Origin: Adiantum capillus-veneris
Taxonomy: Eukaryota > Streptophyta > Polypodiopsida > Polypodiales > Pteridaceae
NCBI GenBank assembly: GCA_014529385.2
Contig: CM043944.1
Coordinates: forward strand, 83,998,884-84,062,883
Reading direction: 5' to 3'
Length of the DNA: 64,000 nucleotides
This document shows, piece after piece, positions 32,684 to 43,269 of the stretch (position 1 is its first letter; every line of letters begins with the position of its first letter). The translations under genes and the position numbers were made by a program. The notes below the pieces were generated by a model. That model worked only from the letters and a program-made list of their open reading frames with translations. It searched no databases and was not told where the DNA came from.

Positions 32684-32977
32684 GCTGGCATCCACTACGG
32701 GTCTTGGCCGCTTACGGCATTTACTCACTGGCGCGTTAGGTGACCGACACGGAGGATCTCTGCCAATGATTCTACAGCTGGACTACACTTATAGTGCCAG
32801 CCTAGTACGCTTCTAGCGAGTTCACACTTAGTGACCGCATGTACATATGTGCTACTTTTCAGCTTTAGCACTTAGTCATTTTGTACTCTCTTTTCTGTGA
32901 AGAAGAAGAAGAAGCTTTCCATCTCTGTGTGCTTTGTGCTTGTCTTGTGTAGCTCTCTTGCATCCTCATTCTTTACA
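32656..32977 (+). mobile_element. Element E 3' LTR
   Basis: A 322-bp LTR that matches 27838-28159 almost perfectly and is followed by the target duplication agaat. Confidence 0.95.
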
Positions 32978-32982
32978 AGAAT

Positions 32983-33812
32983 TAGAGCATCTTGCTCTAC
33001 TTTACCTGCCACATTGGCCTCCGATGTTGGCTTGTTGTCTTGAGACTCAGTCTCCTTCTTCTTCTTGGACCAGCAATCCTTCTTGACGTGGCCCTTCTTG
33101 CCGCAGTTCCAACATTCAAGAACTGACTTTGTGCGTTACTTGCTCCGTCTTGAGCGATCACGACCCTTTTGGCTTTTGAACCTCTCCTTAGGGCTTCCTC
33201 TTGTTTCCACTTACAATGCAACACTTGATGATTCTCCTGTGCTTCTCCTTCATATTTCCTCGCTTAGGAGAACACCCACAACATCATCAAACTTAAGAGT
33301 ATTTGTGCCAGAAATAGAATTACTTACAGCCATCACAAGGCTGTCCCAACTATCCGGTAGAGATGATAGTATAAGGAGAGCTCGCACTTCGTCATCGAAA
33401 TTGATTTTCACCGATCGAAGTTGACTTATGTTTGTGTTAAAGTCATTTAGGTGTTCTGCAACTGAACCATTCTCTGCCATCTTTAGATTGAACAAGCGCT
33501 TCATAAGAAATACCTTATTGGATGCGATGGTTTCTCGTAGAAGTCGTCAAGTGACTTCATCAAGTCCTCCGTGGTCTTCATCTCCAAAACATTGAAGGCC
33601 ACCGTTGACGCCAAGCTTAACCGGATTGTTCCTAGTTTCTTTCGATCAAGGACAATCCATGCTTCATCTGCCATTGTTGCGGGCTTCTTCGCAAGACCGC
33701 CTAGTGGCAAATAGAGGTCCTTCTGGTAGAGATAGTCTTCAATCTACATCTTCCAATGTTGGTAGTTTTTGCCATTGAACTTCTCAATCTTGAGCTTCCC
33801 TTCCTCCGCCAT
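32983..33812 (-). pseudogene. Element D gag
   Basis: A Copia capsid protein. The minus-strand ATG at 33812 opens MAEEGKLKIEKFNGKNYQHW, the usual start of plant Copia gag. A TAG at 33744 stands in the place of the Gln usual in this motif. The reading frame then shifts near 33.51 kb to a frame with EHLNDFNTNISQL and LILSSLPDSWDSLV, and shifts again before a CCHC zinc knuckle (CWNCGKKGHVKKDC, about 33.07-33.11 kb). It leads into the protease across E. Only 73 bp separate the start from D's 5' LTR. Confidence 0.85.
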
Positions 33813-33866
33813 AACTCCCACTCAATTCAAGAAATCCTTTCCTTGAGATAATTTAGCTACGAGAAA

Positions 33867-33885
33867 ACCTTGCTCAGATACCAGT
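33867..33885 (-). other. Element D primer-binding site
   Basis: On the minus strand ctggtatctgagcaagg follows the LTR end after one base, close to the initiator-Met tRNA complement. It confirms D's direction. Confidence 0.75.
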
Positions 33886-34631
33886 TGTTAGGAAATAAGA
33901 CGTAGCTAAATAGGTAATTGAGTAGATTACTTAATGGAGAGAGACAGATTTACATACACGAGATTATAGAGTAGAGAGAGAGAGAGAGGACACACGATAT
34001 ACGTGGTTCACCCAATGTGGGCTATGTCCAGGGAAAGCAGCCACTCAATGGCTTTAGTACTTCAAAACAAGAAGTAGTTTACAAAGGGATTATACCCTTA
34101 ATGGAGCTCCCGCCTTGCTTCACTCTCACCACCTCACACTCACCTTGTTGCATCAACTTCACACTATGAAATGTGTGTAGAAATGGCCTCCTTTTATAGG
34201 CCAAAAAGGCTGCCCTCTCTTATGAGAGGCAGCCATGTGTAGCCGCCCTTGTGTGAATAAGTCCAAATCGGACCCTCCAATCCGCCCACGTGTGGCCGCC
34301 CTTGTGTAGACAAATCCGCTTTTGAATTCGGCCACCGGCCATTGAATTCGGCCACCGGTAATTGGCCATTGACTTCCGACCACCGGCCACCGACCAACAG
34401 ACTGTTGTTTTTCGACCACTTTTCGGCCGCCGTTCGGCAATAATATTCCGACGAAAAGGAATATGCCCCCGAGGCCCCTAAAGTTGCCCCTGATTTTTGG
34501 CCGTGAAAATTTTGGTTTCCGGCGAGTGATTTTCCTTCACGCACGATGGCTTCTCCTCATAATGGGGGCCTTACAAATGTGCGCTTTCACCACAAAAAAT
34601 TACAAGGGTAAATCAGGCTCCATACTTAACA
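33886..34631 (-). mobile_element. Element D 5' LTR
   Basis: A 746-bp mate of 23971-24726 with the same ends. A short GA tract lies at about 33.97 kb in both copies. The outer flank is catag (34632-34636). Confidence 0.9.
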
Positions 34632-37600
34632 CATAGAATCCGTAAAGGATTTCTTTTGAAGGTTGTCCACTCAGATCGTAGCATAATCCTTTGTTTCCTT
34701 CCAAGAATGAGAGCCATGGGGCTCCTGTCTACTCATGCTCATTGAAAACTTGTATGCATGTGAGTAGCATCCTGTAGATCTTATATAACATTGCACAAGA
34801 GAGATCTGGAAGACTCTTGAAGAATGACATGGAGCCCATTAGGGTTTTCACCATGTATTCCTCTGTCGCTCGGCCTCTCTCTGGAGCTGACAACCTGGAG
34901 AAGTTGAGCCAAGTGGGACTCTTCTTCTACAGTGCTTCATGCGCTTGCCATGTCCTTACTCTGGGTAGAGGACAGAATGTTGGATCTCTTTGTAGGGCTG
35001 CAAGTGATCTTGTGAACAGAATCAGGTATCTTGGATTCTTGTTCAGCCAGCTTAACCTCCACTTTGGGCGGTCTTTATCTGTGCCATCTTCTTGCATATC
35101 CTTGTACAAACTTTCTTTTACCTATAATATTTCTACTTTTATGAGAGGGTACGGCAAAACTTGTTGGTGCCATTGATCGTTGATCTGATTGGGAGTGAAT
35201 TGAGTGACGTTGACAAAGTGTAAAACTCTCAACTCCCAATCCATAGTGGCCTTCCACTGCTCATCCACCTCTAACGTGATCTTCTCCTTTAGTGCGTCTT
35301 CTTCAGCTTTTGACAGTTGGACCATTGGCACTGTATCTACATCTGTGATGTGAATATGAAAATCTTCATCACCGCTCGTCTCTGCTGTGGACTGCGTTTC
35401 AAACTAAGCAAACAAGATCGAGGGAATGTCTATTTGTGGTGGCTCTGAAGTGCCTGCCTCCTCCTACGTGTCTGGCTTTCCATCTCTGAGGAGTTGATTT
35501 ATTCGCTTGAGTTCTGCTATCTCCTTTAGGAGCTCCTCCTCTCTTTGAACCCACATCAGTGCCAAGTCTCTGTGTTGTGATTGTTCAAGCTTTAATTCCA
35601 ATTATAAGTCCTTGTTTTTCTTTTCAAGTTCCTTGTACACTTCATCAGTTCCCTTGATCGAGGCCACGATTGGGTTTTCTCTAATTTTCCGTAAGAAAAT
35701 GGCTTGGTCATTGATTCTCTATTCAGAATATTGCAGGGAAGCATTGGCAACATCTAACTGCACTTGAATTTTTGAGCTGATAGAGAGGTCGTAAGAAGTT
35801 CATTCGTGACTTCTGTCAGCTGCTTGTCTTTTACCTTGCAGGCATCAGATAATTTAGTGAGAAGGTCACCTAACTCCTCCATTTCTTTTTTTGTTTATCC
35901 ATGGCTATTTGATGATGTTCCGCTTCTGCCTTTAGTTGTTGCAGTTGCTTTTGGAGATCAGTGATGTCTTCTAGCTCTTCTTGAAGAGCGTTGATCACCA
36001 TTTCTAATTCCTTGGCCTTTGTGCTGCGGTTTAAAGCGGTTGAACGGAGTCTCTCCGTCATCTCCTGCATCTAATGTGCATATTCATTGACCTGTATTAT
36101 CACTTCATCATTTGACTACCACTCCTCATGTCTTGCTAGTTGGGATGTGTCTGCAGCCTCGTGTGTTGCTTCTACTGCGTCGTAATTGCTGGTGATTCTT
36201 GTGTGGAGGTAGATGGTTGGTCTTCTTCGTGGCCATCTTGAAGCTTTGATGCCTCGGCAGTTTCTGGCTGAGTAGAAGTGGATGATGTTGTCTCAACCCT
36301 TGCTGTCTCTTCAGGTGCCGGCCTTTCTTCCTTCTCTGGCTGGCTCGGGCTCCATCTCATGTGTAGTGGTAGGCTCTTTTTCTGTATCTATTTCCTTATC
36401 AGTTTCTTCTTCTGTCTTTTGAGTCTCTTATGTTGCCTTCTCCGGTTCTAGATCGACTTCTTTTTCCTTTTGTCTGTCGGGGTGGTCAGCTTCTCGTTGG
36501 GTGGACTCAGAATCTTCTCTTTTTCGGTCTCTACTTCTTCATTGGTACCTTTGCCTACTGGTGATGGTGGTGGGTTAGGCATGGGATGGTCTTGTTGTTC
36601 CGGAGGCGGTGAGGCGGGTCGGGGAGATCCATGGCTTTGCTCTTGTGTAGCCGTTTCCTCAACTTTCTTTGCAGCTTCTTCTGCCTCTTTCAGCTTTAGG
36701 GCTTCGGCTTCTTGGTACATTCTTTCTAAATATTATGTTGGATCATCTGCCTCTTTTCTGGTATGATGTTTTGTTTGAGGTCCTTTCAGTCCTGTGGGTA
36801 CCCACTTTTCTGGGTTCTTCCCTTGCGCTTGCCTACTGCACTGGTAAGCCTATTTTTCTCTTTCAAAACACGCTTGTTTTTGAGCTGGCTCCTCTTGGTG
36901 TGCAACCACAGCTTTCCTCTTCATCTCTTCTCTTCGAGCTCTCTTTTCTTCATTGTCAGAGCTCTCGCTGTTGTGCCGTTCTGGTGAGCTGTCACCTGAC
37001 TCATCATCTGATTTCTGTGACCTTTTACCTGACCTTTGTAGCTCTTGGAGAGGGTTGTGCGGCCAAAATCCATGTATTCTGATCAGGGGCAGGTGGTAGG
37101 TTGTCGGCCATGCCGATGGCATGATATGCTATTCTAGTCAACACCTTTGGCGCGCCCAAGTATGTGATTTTGCCTTCCTTCTTGCAGCCCTTCAAGGTTG
37201 TCAAGACATACTGCACGTGGTCCACAGGCTGCCTTGTTGTTGACTTAAGAACCTGAGTGAAGGTGGTGGCCACGACGTGATTTGGTGTAGTGTACCTTGG
37301 TGGCCTTTTTGCTAGAAAATGGAAGTGTTGATGGTACAAACGGGCTGATTCTTCCACCTGTTTGTGGATAAAATCGGCGAATGTAGCCGCGATTGTCTCC
37401 TTGGTAAATGTGCCTACGGTTTTCATGTCTCTTGCCCGCATGGTCATTCCTTCAGTGGGCAATCTGAGTGCCTCTACCACTATCTCTTTTGTGATTACTA
37501 ACTCGACCTTGTTTCCTTGGGTGTCGGATATTTGTGCGGTTTCGTCCTCTTTGATGGTGGATAGAAGCTCGTAAGATTTCTGAAAGTCCAGTCCGTAAGG

Positions 37601-37888
37601 CTCTTGTTCTTAGAAATGTCTGAGCCCCAACCTGTGGCTAGCCTCTTTGGTCTCTGGCTTGGCAGCTACATCATAGACCTCTTTAGGTAGGAGTTCCAAC
37701 TCCATCTGATGCCCTTCTTCACTCTTGAACCTGCCAGTGAAGACCGTGGTGTGGTGTTCTTCTAGCTGTTCTCTAGAAAGGTAAGATGCCTTTGCTGCTT
37801 TGACTGACTCGGGGTATAGTTGATATGCAGATAGTTCTTGTAGTTTCTCTTTTTGGTTTTTCTTCTTGGCCCTCTCCGCTACTTGCAT
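34632..37888 (-). pseudogene. Element G long 3' coding module, unknown function
   Basis: A decayed minus-strand coding region of about 3.2 kb, continuing to 23661 beyond element D. It starts near 37888 (MQVAERAKKKNQKEKL). After a TAG at about 37.61 kb it continues in the same frame with ITKEIVVEALRLP, FADFIHKQVEESARLYHQ, RPPRYTTPNHVVATTF and APKVLTRIAYHAIGM (to 37025). After a frameshift comes a Lys/Glu/Pro/Ser-rich region (36172-37122). Then there is a probable coiled coil with heptad-like Leu (KELEMVINALQEELEDITDL, about 35.87-36.07 kb) and a worn end. The ALRLP region resembles accessory ORFs of plant LTR elements in general style; I cannot name the family. Placement before a polypurine tract and LTR suggests an envelope-position ORF. 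Confidence 0.5.
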
Positions 37889-37889
37889 T

Positions 37890-40129
37890 GCTCCTGTTCA
37901 GTGAATAGAGTACAAAGTTAGCAGATTTGTCGGATTTTTCTCTGGAATGTCCTTTTAGACTGAAATGCTGACAATTTGGTCCAAATTGCTTCAAATCAAC
38001 TTTTGAACAAGCAAAGATGCATAAAATCATGCAAGGAACAAAACTGTATGGTCAAAACAAAAATTTGCAACCAAAGTAAATAATCCCGATTATTTATAGA
38101 TGAGGAAAATTTCCAACTTTCTGCAAACTTGGCTTTATAGGCTTGAAGTATATACCCAATACATGCTCTGAGTGAATTATGGACTCGTTTGGATGTACAG
38201 GTTGAAAATGGCACCAGATTTTGGCTTTAGGTCTCTAAAACAGTAGATATAAAGGAAATTTGAGATTTTGAACTCCAAATTGATTCAAAGTTGGTTGGTG
38301 GGTTTATCACAACATGTACTTTGGATGTATGATGGCAAAATATCAAAAATACCCAGTTTTGACCAAAAAGGAAATAATTGCAATTATTAACTTTTCTTCC
38401 AAAATTGACATTTTTTTGTACAAATTGGTTCTAGGCATGGTATAGACCTTGGGTATGAGATATCAGGTGAATTGGATCAAGAAAAGTTGTTCATAACCCA
38501 AATTTTGGCTTGCAAAGACTCCTTTGCATTTTTTTGGCAATTTTACAAGTAATGGGTGGTCATTTTGGCTCATACTTGATTTTTGGCATGTAATAGGTGT
38601 ATACACATGATAGATGAGGTGATTTGATAATTTCCAAGCAAAACTGATGCAAAAGTAAATAATCACGATTATTAACTTCAATGACAAAAACTTTGCAAAA
38701 TCCACAAGTTTTGACCTAGACATGTTTCATACACCTAATACAAGTCCTAAATTGAATTTGGTCAAGTTTAGTCATGCCGGAATCACTTTGTGCTCTGTCG
38801 ACTCTAAAATTACCGTTTCTTGTGATTACTCTATCCGTTGGTTTGGTTGGTCAACTTTGAGGCTTTGGACTTGTCCGTAACATATTTGTGAAGCAACTTA
38901 TCCAATTCTGGCTCATTTGGAGTCAGTTTGGCCTCGTATGTCGAATTTGACGCTTTGTAACCTCGGAGTTTTTTTTTGCTTTTCGAGGGATTTGCTTGAT
39001 GGATTTCACCAAACCAATAATATACATCATATATGGATCTCATTAGCAAGCTATCTATGGAGTCAGGTCGAAATTCTGGCATTTGCCAAAAACCTAACTT
39101 TCCTACTGGGGACCCCTTGACCCCAGCCAAATGGTCATCTGATGGTATAGAAAGGTTCTATTATGATAGGGCATGCTATGGTTCAAATCCCATCCGATTC
39201 GGTCAAGCTCGCAGGCTGCTATGGTCAGTTTTAGGTTCTAGGTCTTCGTGCACTGCTCGGTTTCTAGGGTTTTTTCAAAGGCTTTAGACTAGCTACCGGC
39301 AGTACAAAATGGATCATTATCGAGTAAAGAACTTACCCTCATGTCTCGTGTGAGATGGCGCTGAAAATGGTCAGCTGTGGGCTCCGGAACTGTCACGCGA
39401 AAGAGGCCGAAATCTCTCTCTGCAAAGCCTCCAAGTGGAAATGAGGTGGTTTTAGCCCTGGATATCTATACCTGGACTTTCCGAACCAAATTTGCCCAGA
39501 TTCCCCCATTAGTCCTACTAGGCCGTGAAATCTATGCTAGACTCAAAAATTTCCCTGATCGGATTCCTGTAGCTCATTCTGCAAGAATTTTGCAAAAGTA
39601 GGCCTGGTCGCATAATTTAGGCTTCCCGCTTCTATCTTCTGATTTCATTGAAAATTTTTGTGCTTGTCCGCCTTGTCTTTCTGATCACCATTGTGTCTTC
39701 CATTTTTACATCTGAGCTTTCCTACTATTTATTATTAATTTTGGCCTGTTTATTTGAAAAAATCAAAGAAAATAGCAAAATGCTCTAAAAAAAGTAAAGT
39801 AAAAATCCAATAATTAAGAAAATCCCTTGAAAAATACAGCTTTATTGTTTGTTGTTGGATTTCTCCATTTTTAAGCCTCCTTATCAACAAAAATGATGAA
39901 ATATACCCAAAAAAGGACTATTTTTGATGATTTTCTGATAGTATATACACTAGTTACACTCATCGGGAAGATATTAATAGTGAATTTTCCCTTGATGATG
40001 AATTATAAGCGCATTATTAGGTAATTTTGCAAAAATTCACACGTTAACATAGAACTTTTTCTCCCTCTTCAAACATTGCTCTTAATTAGTTAGTACTTAG
40101 TGCCCTTCCACCCCTCTTAGATGGCGTAC
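37890..40129. other. AT-rich stretch without supported genes
   Basis: About 2.2 kb between the two coding parts of element G. Short chance frames only. On the minus strand a possible splice donor (gagggtaagttc, about 39.34 kb) and acceptor (ttcactgaacag, about 37.9 kb) would bracket a 1.45-kb intron ahead of the 37888 ORF. Nothing else is recognised. Confidence 0.4.
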
Positions 40130-41233
40130 TCAGGGACGACTTTGTGCATGGGTTGAACAACCGTGTCTATGCATAGCCGTGATTGGCTCTACCATGATAT
40201 GAAGATCAATGCAATTCAAACCCATATGTTGTGCAAGAGCTGGGTCTTGAGTAATTAACTGAAGGGTTTTCGATGTCGAGGTTTGTTGCTGATGTCTTCC
40301 AAAGAGCAAATCTTTTAGCTTTTGTGCTCTCTCTTTGATTGTACCATCAGGGTGCTTTAGCACTCTGATTGCTTGAACTGTTGGTAGCACTTTCAACTGT
40401 AGTCGAGTTTTTTCTCTCCATTGGTAGCTCCGTTGGCTTGGTGTTGCATGGTGTGGTGGAGTCTGTTGAGACTTAACTCGCCATTGCTTGATTGGTTTTG
40501 CGGTTTGTGGAGAAGATAAGTGCTCCTTTTTTTGCCAAACCCTTTTCATGTTAGGTTCCTTGCTTGGAGATGCTCGATTCTGTGTTCGAACCCTTGGAAC
40601 CTTCTTTTGTTTCTTCGTTGAAGTTTTAGGCACCCAGACGTGAATCGGATTATCCTTAAGCTATGCTTTTGGTACCCAAATCTGCCTAACTCCTTGCATG
40701 CTACATGTAGCATTTGATTATCGAGGGGATGGAGAAGATTGGCTTCGTGGATTGGTATGTTGATTGCTTCTTTTCCGTTCCTCCTTGCTTGGTGCAATTA
40801 GAACAATGAGTTGCCCTCCTTTAGGTGATAGCTTTAGTTGATTCGTATCCCAATCTAGTATTGCTTTGTATGTACGCATCCAGGTAATTCCAAGAATCAT
40901 CGTCTCATTCATGTGTTCATCTGGCAAGCATACAAACTGATGAGGACATGAACATCCATGTACTATCATGTTCAAGTTGACTACTCCCAATTTTGGAGTT
41001 GGATTCTTGTTGCATCCTTTGATTGTCGCTATTCCTGCTGTCAATGCTTGACTTGTTGCCTTCTTGTATGTGGAATAACTGACTGCATTCACTCTAAATC
41101 CTGTGTCTACCAAAGCATTGGTGATATGATTGTTGAGTTGCACTTTGATGCGCAGATCCATTCCATCTAACCAGTCGTCATCTGTTGAAACTGCGTCTTT
41201 AGGTAATTCCCATTGTCGATCCTCTATTTCCAA
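40130..41233 (-). pseudogene. Element G post-integrase ORF with retropepsin-like domain
   Basis: Minus-strand frame of about 367 codons, broken by two stops (about 40.72 and 40.66 kb). The N-terminal 150 residues look like an aspartic protease: LRIKVQLNNHITNALVDTGF with the catalytic DTG, then TMILGITWMRTYKAILDWDT, the second hydrophobic motif (Ile-Leu-Gly...Trp). After this come basic repeats with two WVPK motifs and a Lys/Gln-rich tail ending PITAMHRHGCSTHAQSRP. It follows integrase in the same direction, about 190 bp further on. In Gypsy elements protease normally comes before RT, so its place here is odd. It could be a second protease, a domesticated-type accessory gene, or the start of another rearranged element. 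Confidence 0.6.
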
Positions 41234-41425
41234 AGTGTTGATGGGAATCGGTATCTACTGATTCTTGAGAGCATCTTTACACTTGAGTACCCAAAGTCTA
41301 CCTTTCTCTTGGGCTTCATCAATAACCTGCTGTCGCTTGATCTTCCTTTGTTTGGCTGCATGCATTCTCTCTAGCAATTCATTGGTTAGTGGAAAATTGT
41401 ATTTCTTTAAATGACATCCACTAAT

Positions 41426-41990
41426 TCAATTAGCCATTGGTTCACCATCTAGGGTGGACAATCTTACTGCTCCACTTGGAGATACATCCTCAATGATAAA
41501 TGGTTCGTTTCTCTTTTTCTTAAACTTGGGAATGTGTTGCTCAAGGGAATAGACTAGAACTAAGTCCCCTTTCTTGAAGATTTTTGTGATTAAGTGGGAA
41601 TCAAAAAATTGTTTTTGTTTCCGCTTCTGTGCATAGATATGAGCTACAGTAGTTAGCCTTTTCTCGTCTAGCTTTTCCAATCTTCAAGTCTTTCTGACAA
41701 TTCATGTCCAGTCCACTCAAGATTCTGTGCTACCCTTAATGTCGGCAATAGAAATTCTATTGGCAATATGGCATCAAGAACATAAACAAGGTTAAAGGGT
41801 GTAGCATTTAGAGTTGTTTTGAATGAAACTCGATAAGCCCATAAAGCAGCATGGAGATTCATTTCCCAGTTTGTCCTTCCTGAACTAACCACTTTAGTCA
41901 GCACCGAGCTAAGAATTTTATTCGTATGCTCAGCTTGTCCGTTTGCTTGTGGAGATCCCATGATGAGCTATTTGATACAAAAAAATCATC
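41426..41990 (-). pseudogene. Element G integrase C-terminal half
   Basis: Minus-strand frames carry the last third of a Gypsy integrase: SPQANGQAEHTNKILSSVL with the catalytic Glu, WEMNLHAALWAYRVSFK, TPFNLVYVLDAILPIEF (to 41668). In another frame follow KRKQKQFFDSHL, FKKGDLVLVYS and a tail ending DGEPMANWISG. The core's first two aspartates are missing because the sequence jumps at about 41.99 kb to a protease-like piece. The tail runs without a clear break towards the post-integrase ORF. Confidence 0.75.
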
Positions 41991-42157
41991 CATCCATGGT
42001 TTATATCGATTGGCCATTTTCCTTTTTGATATAGACTCTTCAACATGAGATTAAAATCTGATACATGATCTATCAGTGCATTGTATGGCTTTTCTCCCAC
42101 TTTTACGAAGGTCTCACTAGTTGCTCTTGCCCAATGACTCTTAAAGTAATATTTCAT
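41991..42157 (-). pseudogene. Element G degenerate protease-like fragment
   Basis: The minus strand encodes YNALIDHVSDFNLMLKSLYQ, which looks like a retropepsin active-site strand in which D-S/T-G has become D-H-V. It is fused by deletion to integrase, so the RT, RNase H and integrase front half are missing. A short fragment; identity moderately sure. Confidence 0.5.
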
Positions 42158-43150
42158 GAATATTAAATTTTAACCTTCTAAAAGTATTTTTCATCTTAAT
42201 TTGGCCACTTAATTTCAGAAAAAATAAAAAGAGAACAAGGATATTGATTAAGTGTTGATGTACCAACCCGATCAAGGCTTCGGACCAAAAGGAAAAAAGT
42301 CCATAAAAGATCAAGGATAATAGTTAACTAATTATCTTAGTCATAGATACAGATGAAGGAAGGATAAATGTATTCTAGGCACCCTTGATCAAAGTTACAA
42401 GACAAAGGAGATGATAAATTATAGGAGTCTAAAAATAGAAAGTCAATGTGCTAAGATCAAGTCCTTAGAATAGCTCTTTAGACTCCAAGTATGAAGTCTA
42501 GGATGTCTTAAGGTGGAATTCTAACTTGCCACAAATTATCTAAATTTAGCAAGTTTTAGGAAGCAGCTTGGAGGAACCTCCAAAGAATTGTGCTAAGGTT
42601 TTGCACAGGAGGTGAAAGTTTTTAAGCCCAAAGGGTGAGTTATTTTTACCAAATATTATCCTAATTCAGTAGGTCCTAAATTAGAAGGTAGGTTGTAGTC
42701 CCGGGTCAACTTCATAAGTCTCTAGGGTTTGTGCAAAGGTCTTGCATCGAGCTAATTAATAAGAAGGTAAGTTTGTGGATTTTGTTAAACAAAAGGTAAA
42801 AGCTAAAGACTAAGGCTATTTCAGGCCTACCTCATTTAGTAAGTTGACTCTAGTCTCTGTTTACTAAGCTTGGCTAGGCCACATGTCCAAAGAAGCACAC
42901 ACTTTCTTTGTGTGAAGTTAACAAGTATGTGTGGTGTCTCCACTGGCCAAGAATAGTCCAAAGTAGGAGGTGGAGAGTTCTATCAAGCATAGAGTGGAAA
43001 AGTGTGTGGTGTGCTTGAGTTGCATTATGAGGTGTTCCCACCGCATTGGCAAGTGTGAAGCATTCTAATTGAAGTATATTTGGACAATTGCACAAGCATA
43101 TAAGAAGGAGCTTGTGGGGAATTTTGGCTCTTCTTGATGCTCTCACACTC
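42158..43150. other. Unassigned stretch
   Basis: About 1 kb, AT-rich, with small repeated phrases (for example tcctaattcagtaggtcc and tctaaatttagcaagtttt with gtcttgcat/ttttgcaca nearby), perhaps an old tandem duplication. No ORF or RNA gene is supported. Confidence 0.35.
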
Positions 43151-43176
43151 TCTCTCTCTAGTGTCCAAGTTAGCTA

Positions 43177-43259
<83 letters not shown>
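43177..43259. repeat. (CT)n microsatellite
   Basis: About 80 bp of nearly pure CT dinucleotide. Frames through it (ER repeats on the minus strand) are artefacts. Confidence 0.95.
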
Positions 43260-43261
<2 letters not shown>

Positions 43262-43269
43262 GGGAGCTT

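Larger units (their letters stand above)
27838..32977 (+). mobile_element. Element E, near-intact young Copia element
   Basis: A complete 5140-bp Copia retrotransposon: 5' LTR 27838-28159, primer-binding site, one 1450-codon frame, polypurine tract, 3' LTR 32656-32977, and a perfect 5-bp target duplication (agaat, 27833-27837 and 32978-32982). It interrupts element D between the codons for DALI and LSLDN, upstream of the protease. Two LTR differences in 322 bp make it the most recent event in the window. Confidence 0.95.
23971..34631 (-). mobile_element. Element D, Copia retrotransposon split by E
   Basis: A full-length Copia element on the minus strand: 5' LTR 33886-34631, primer-binding site, gag, protease, integrase, RT, RNase H, polypurine tract, 3' LTR 23971-24726. 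Without the 5145 bp of E and its duplicated target it is about 5.5 kb. Flanks tatag (23966-23970) and catag (34632-34636) are a probable target duplication with one change. It lies inside the 3' region of element G. Confidence 0.9.
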
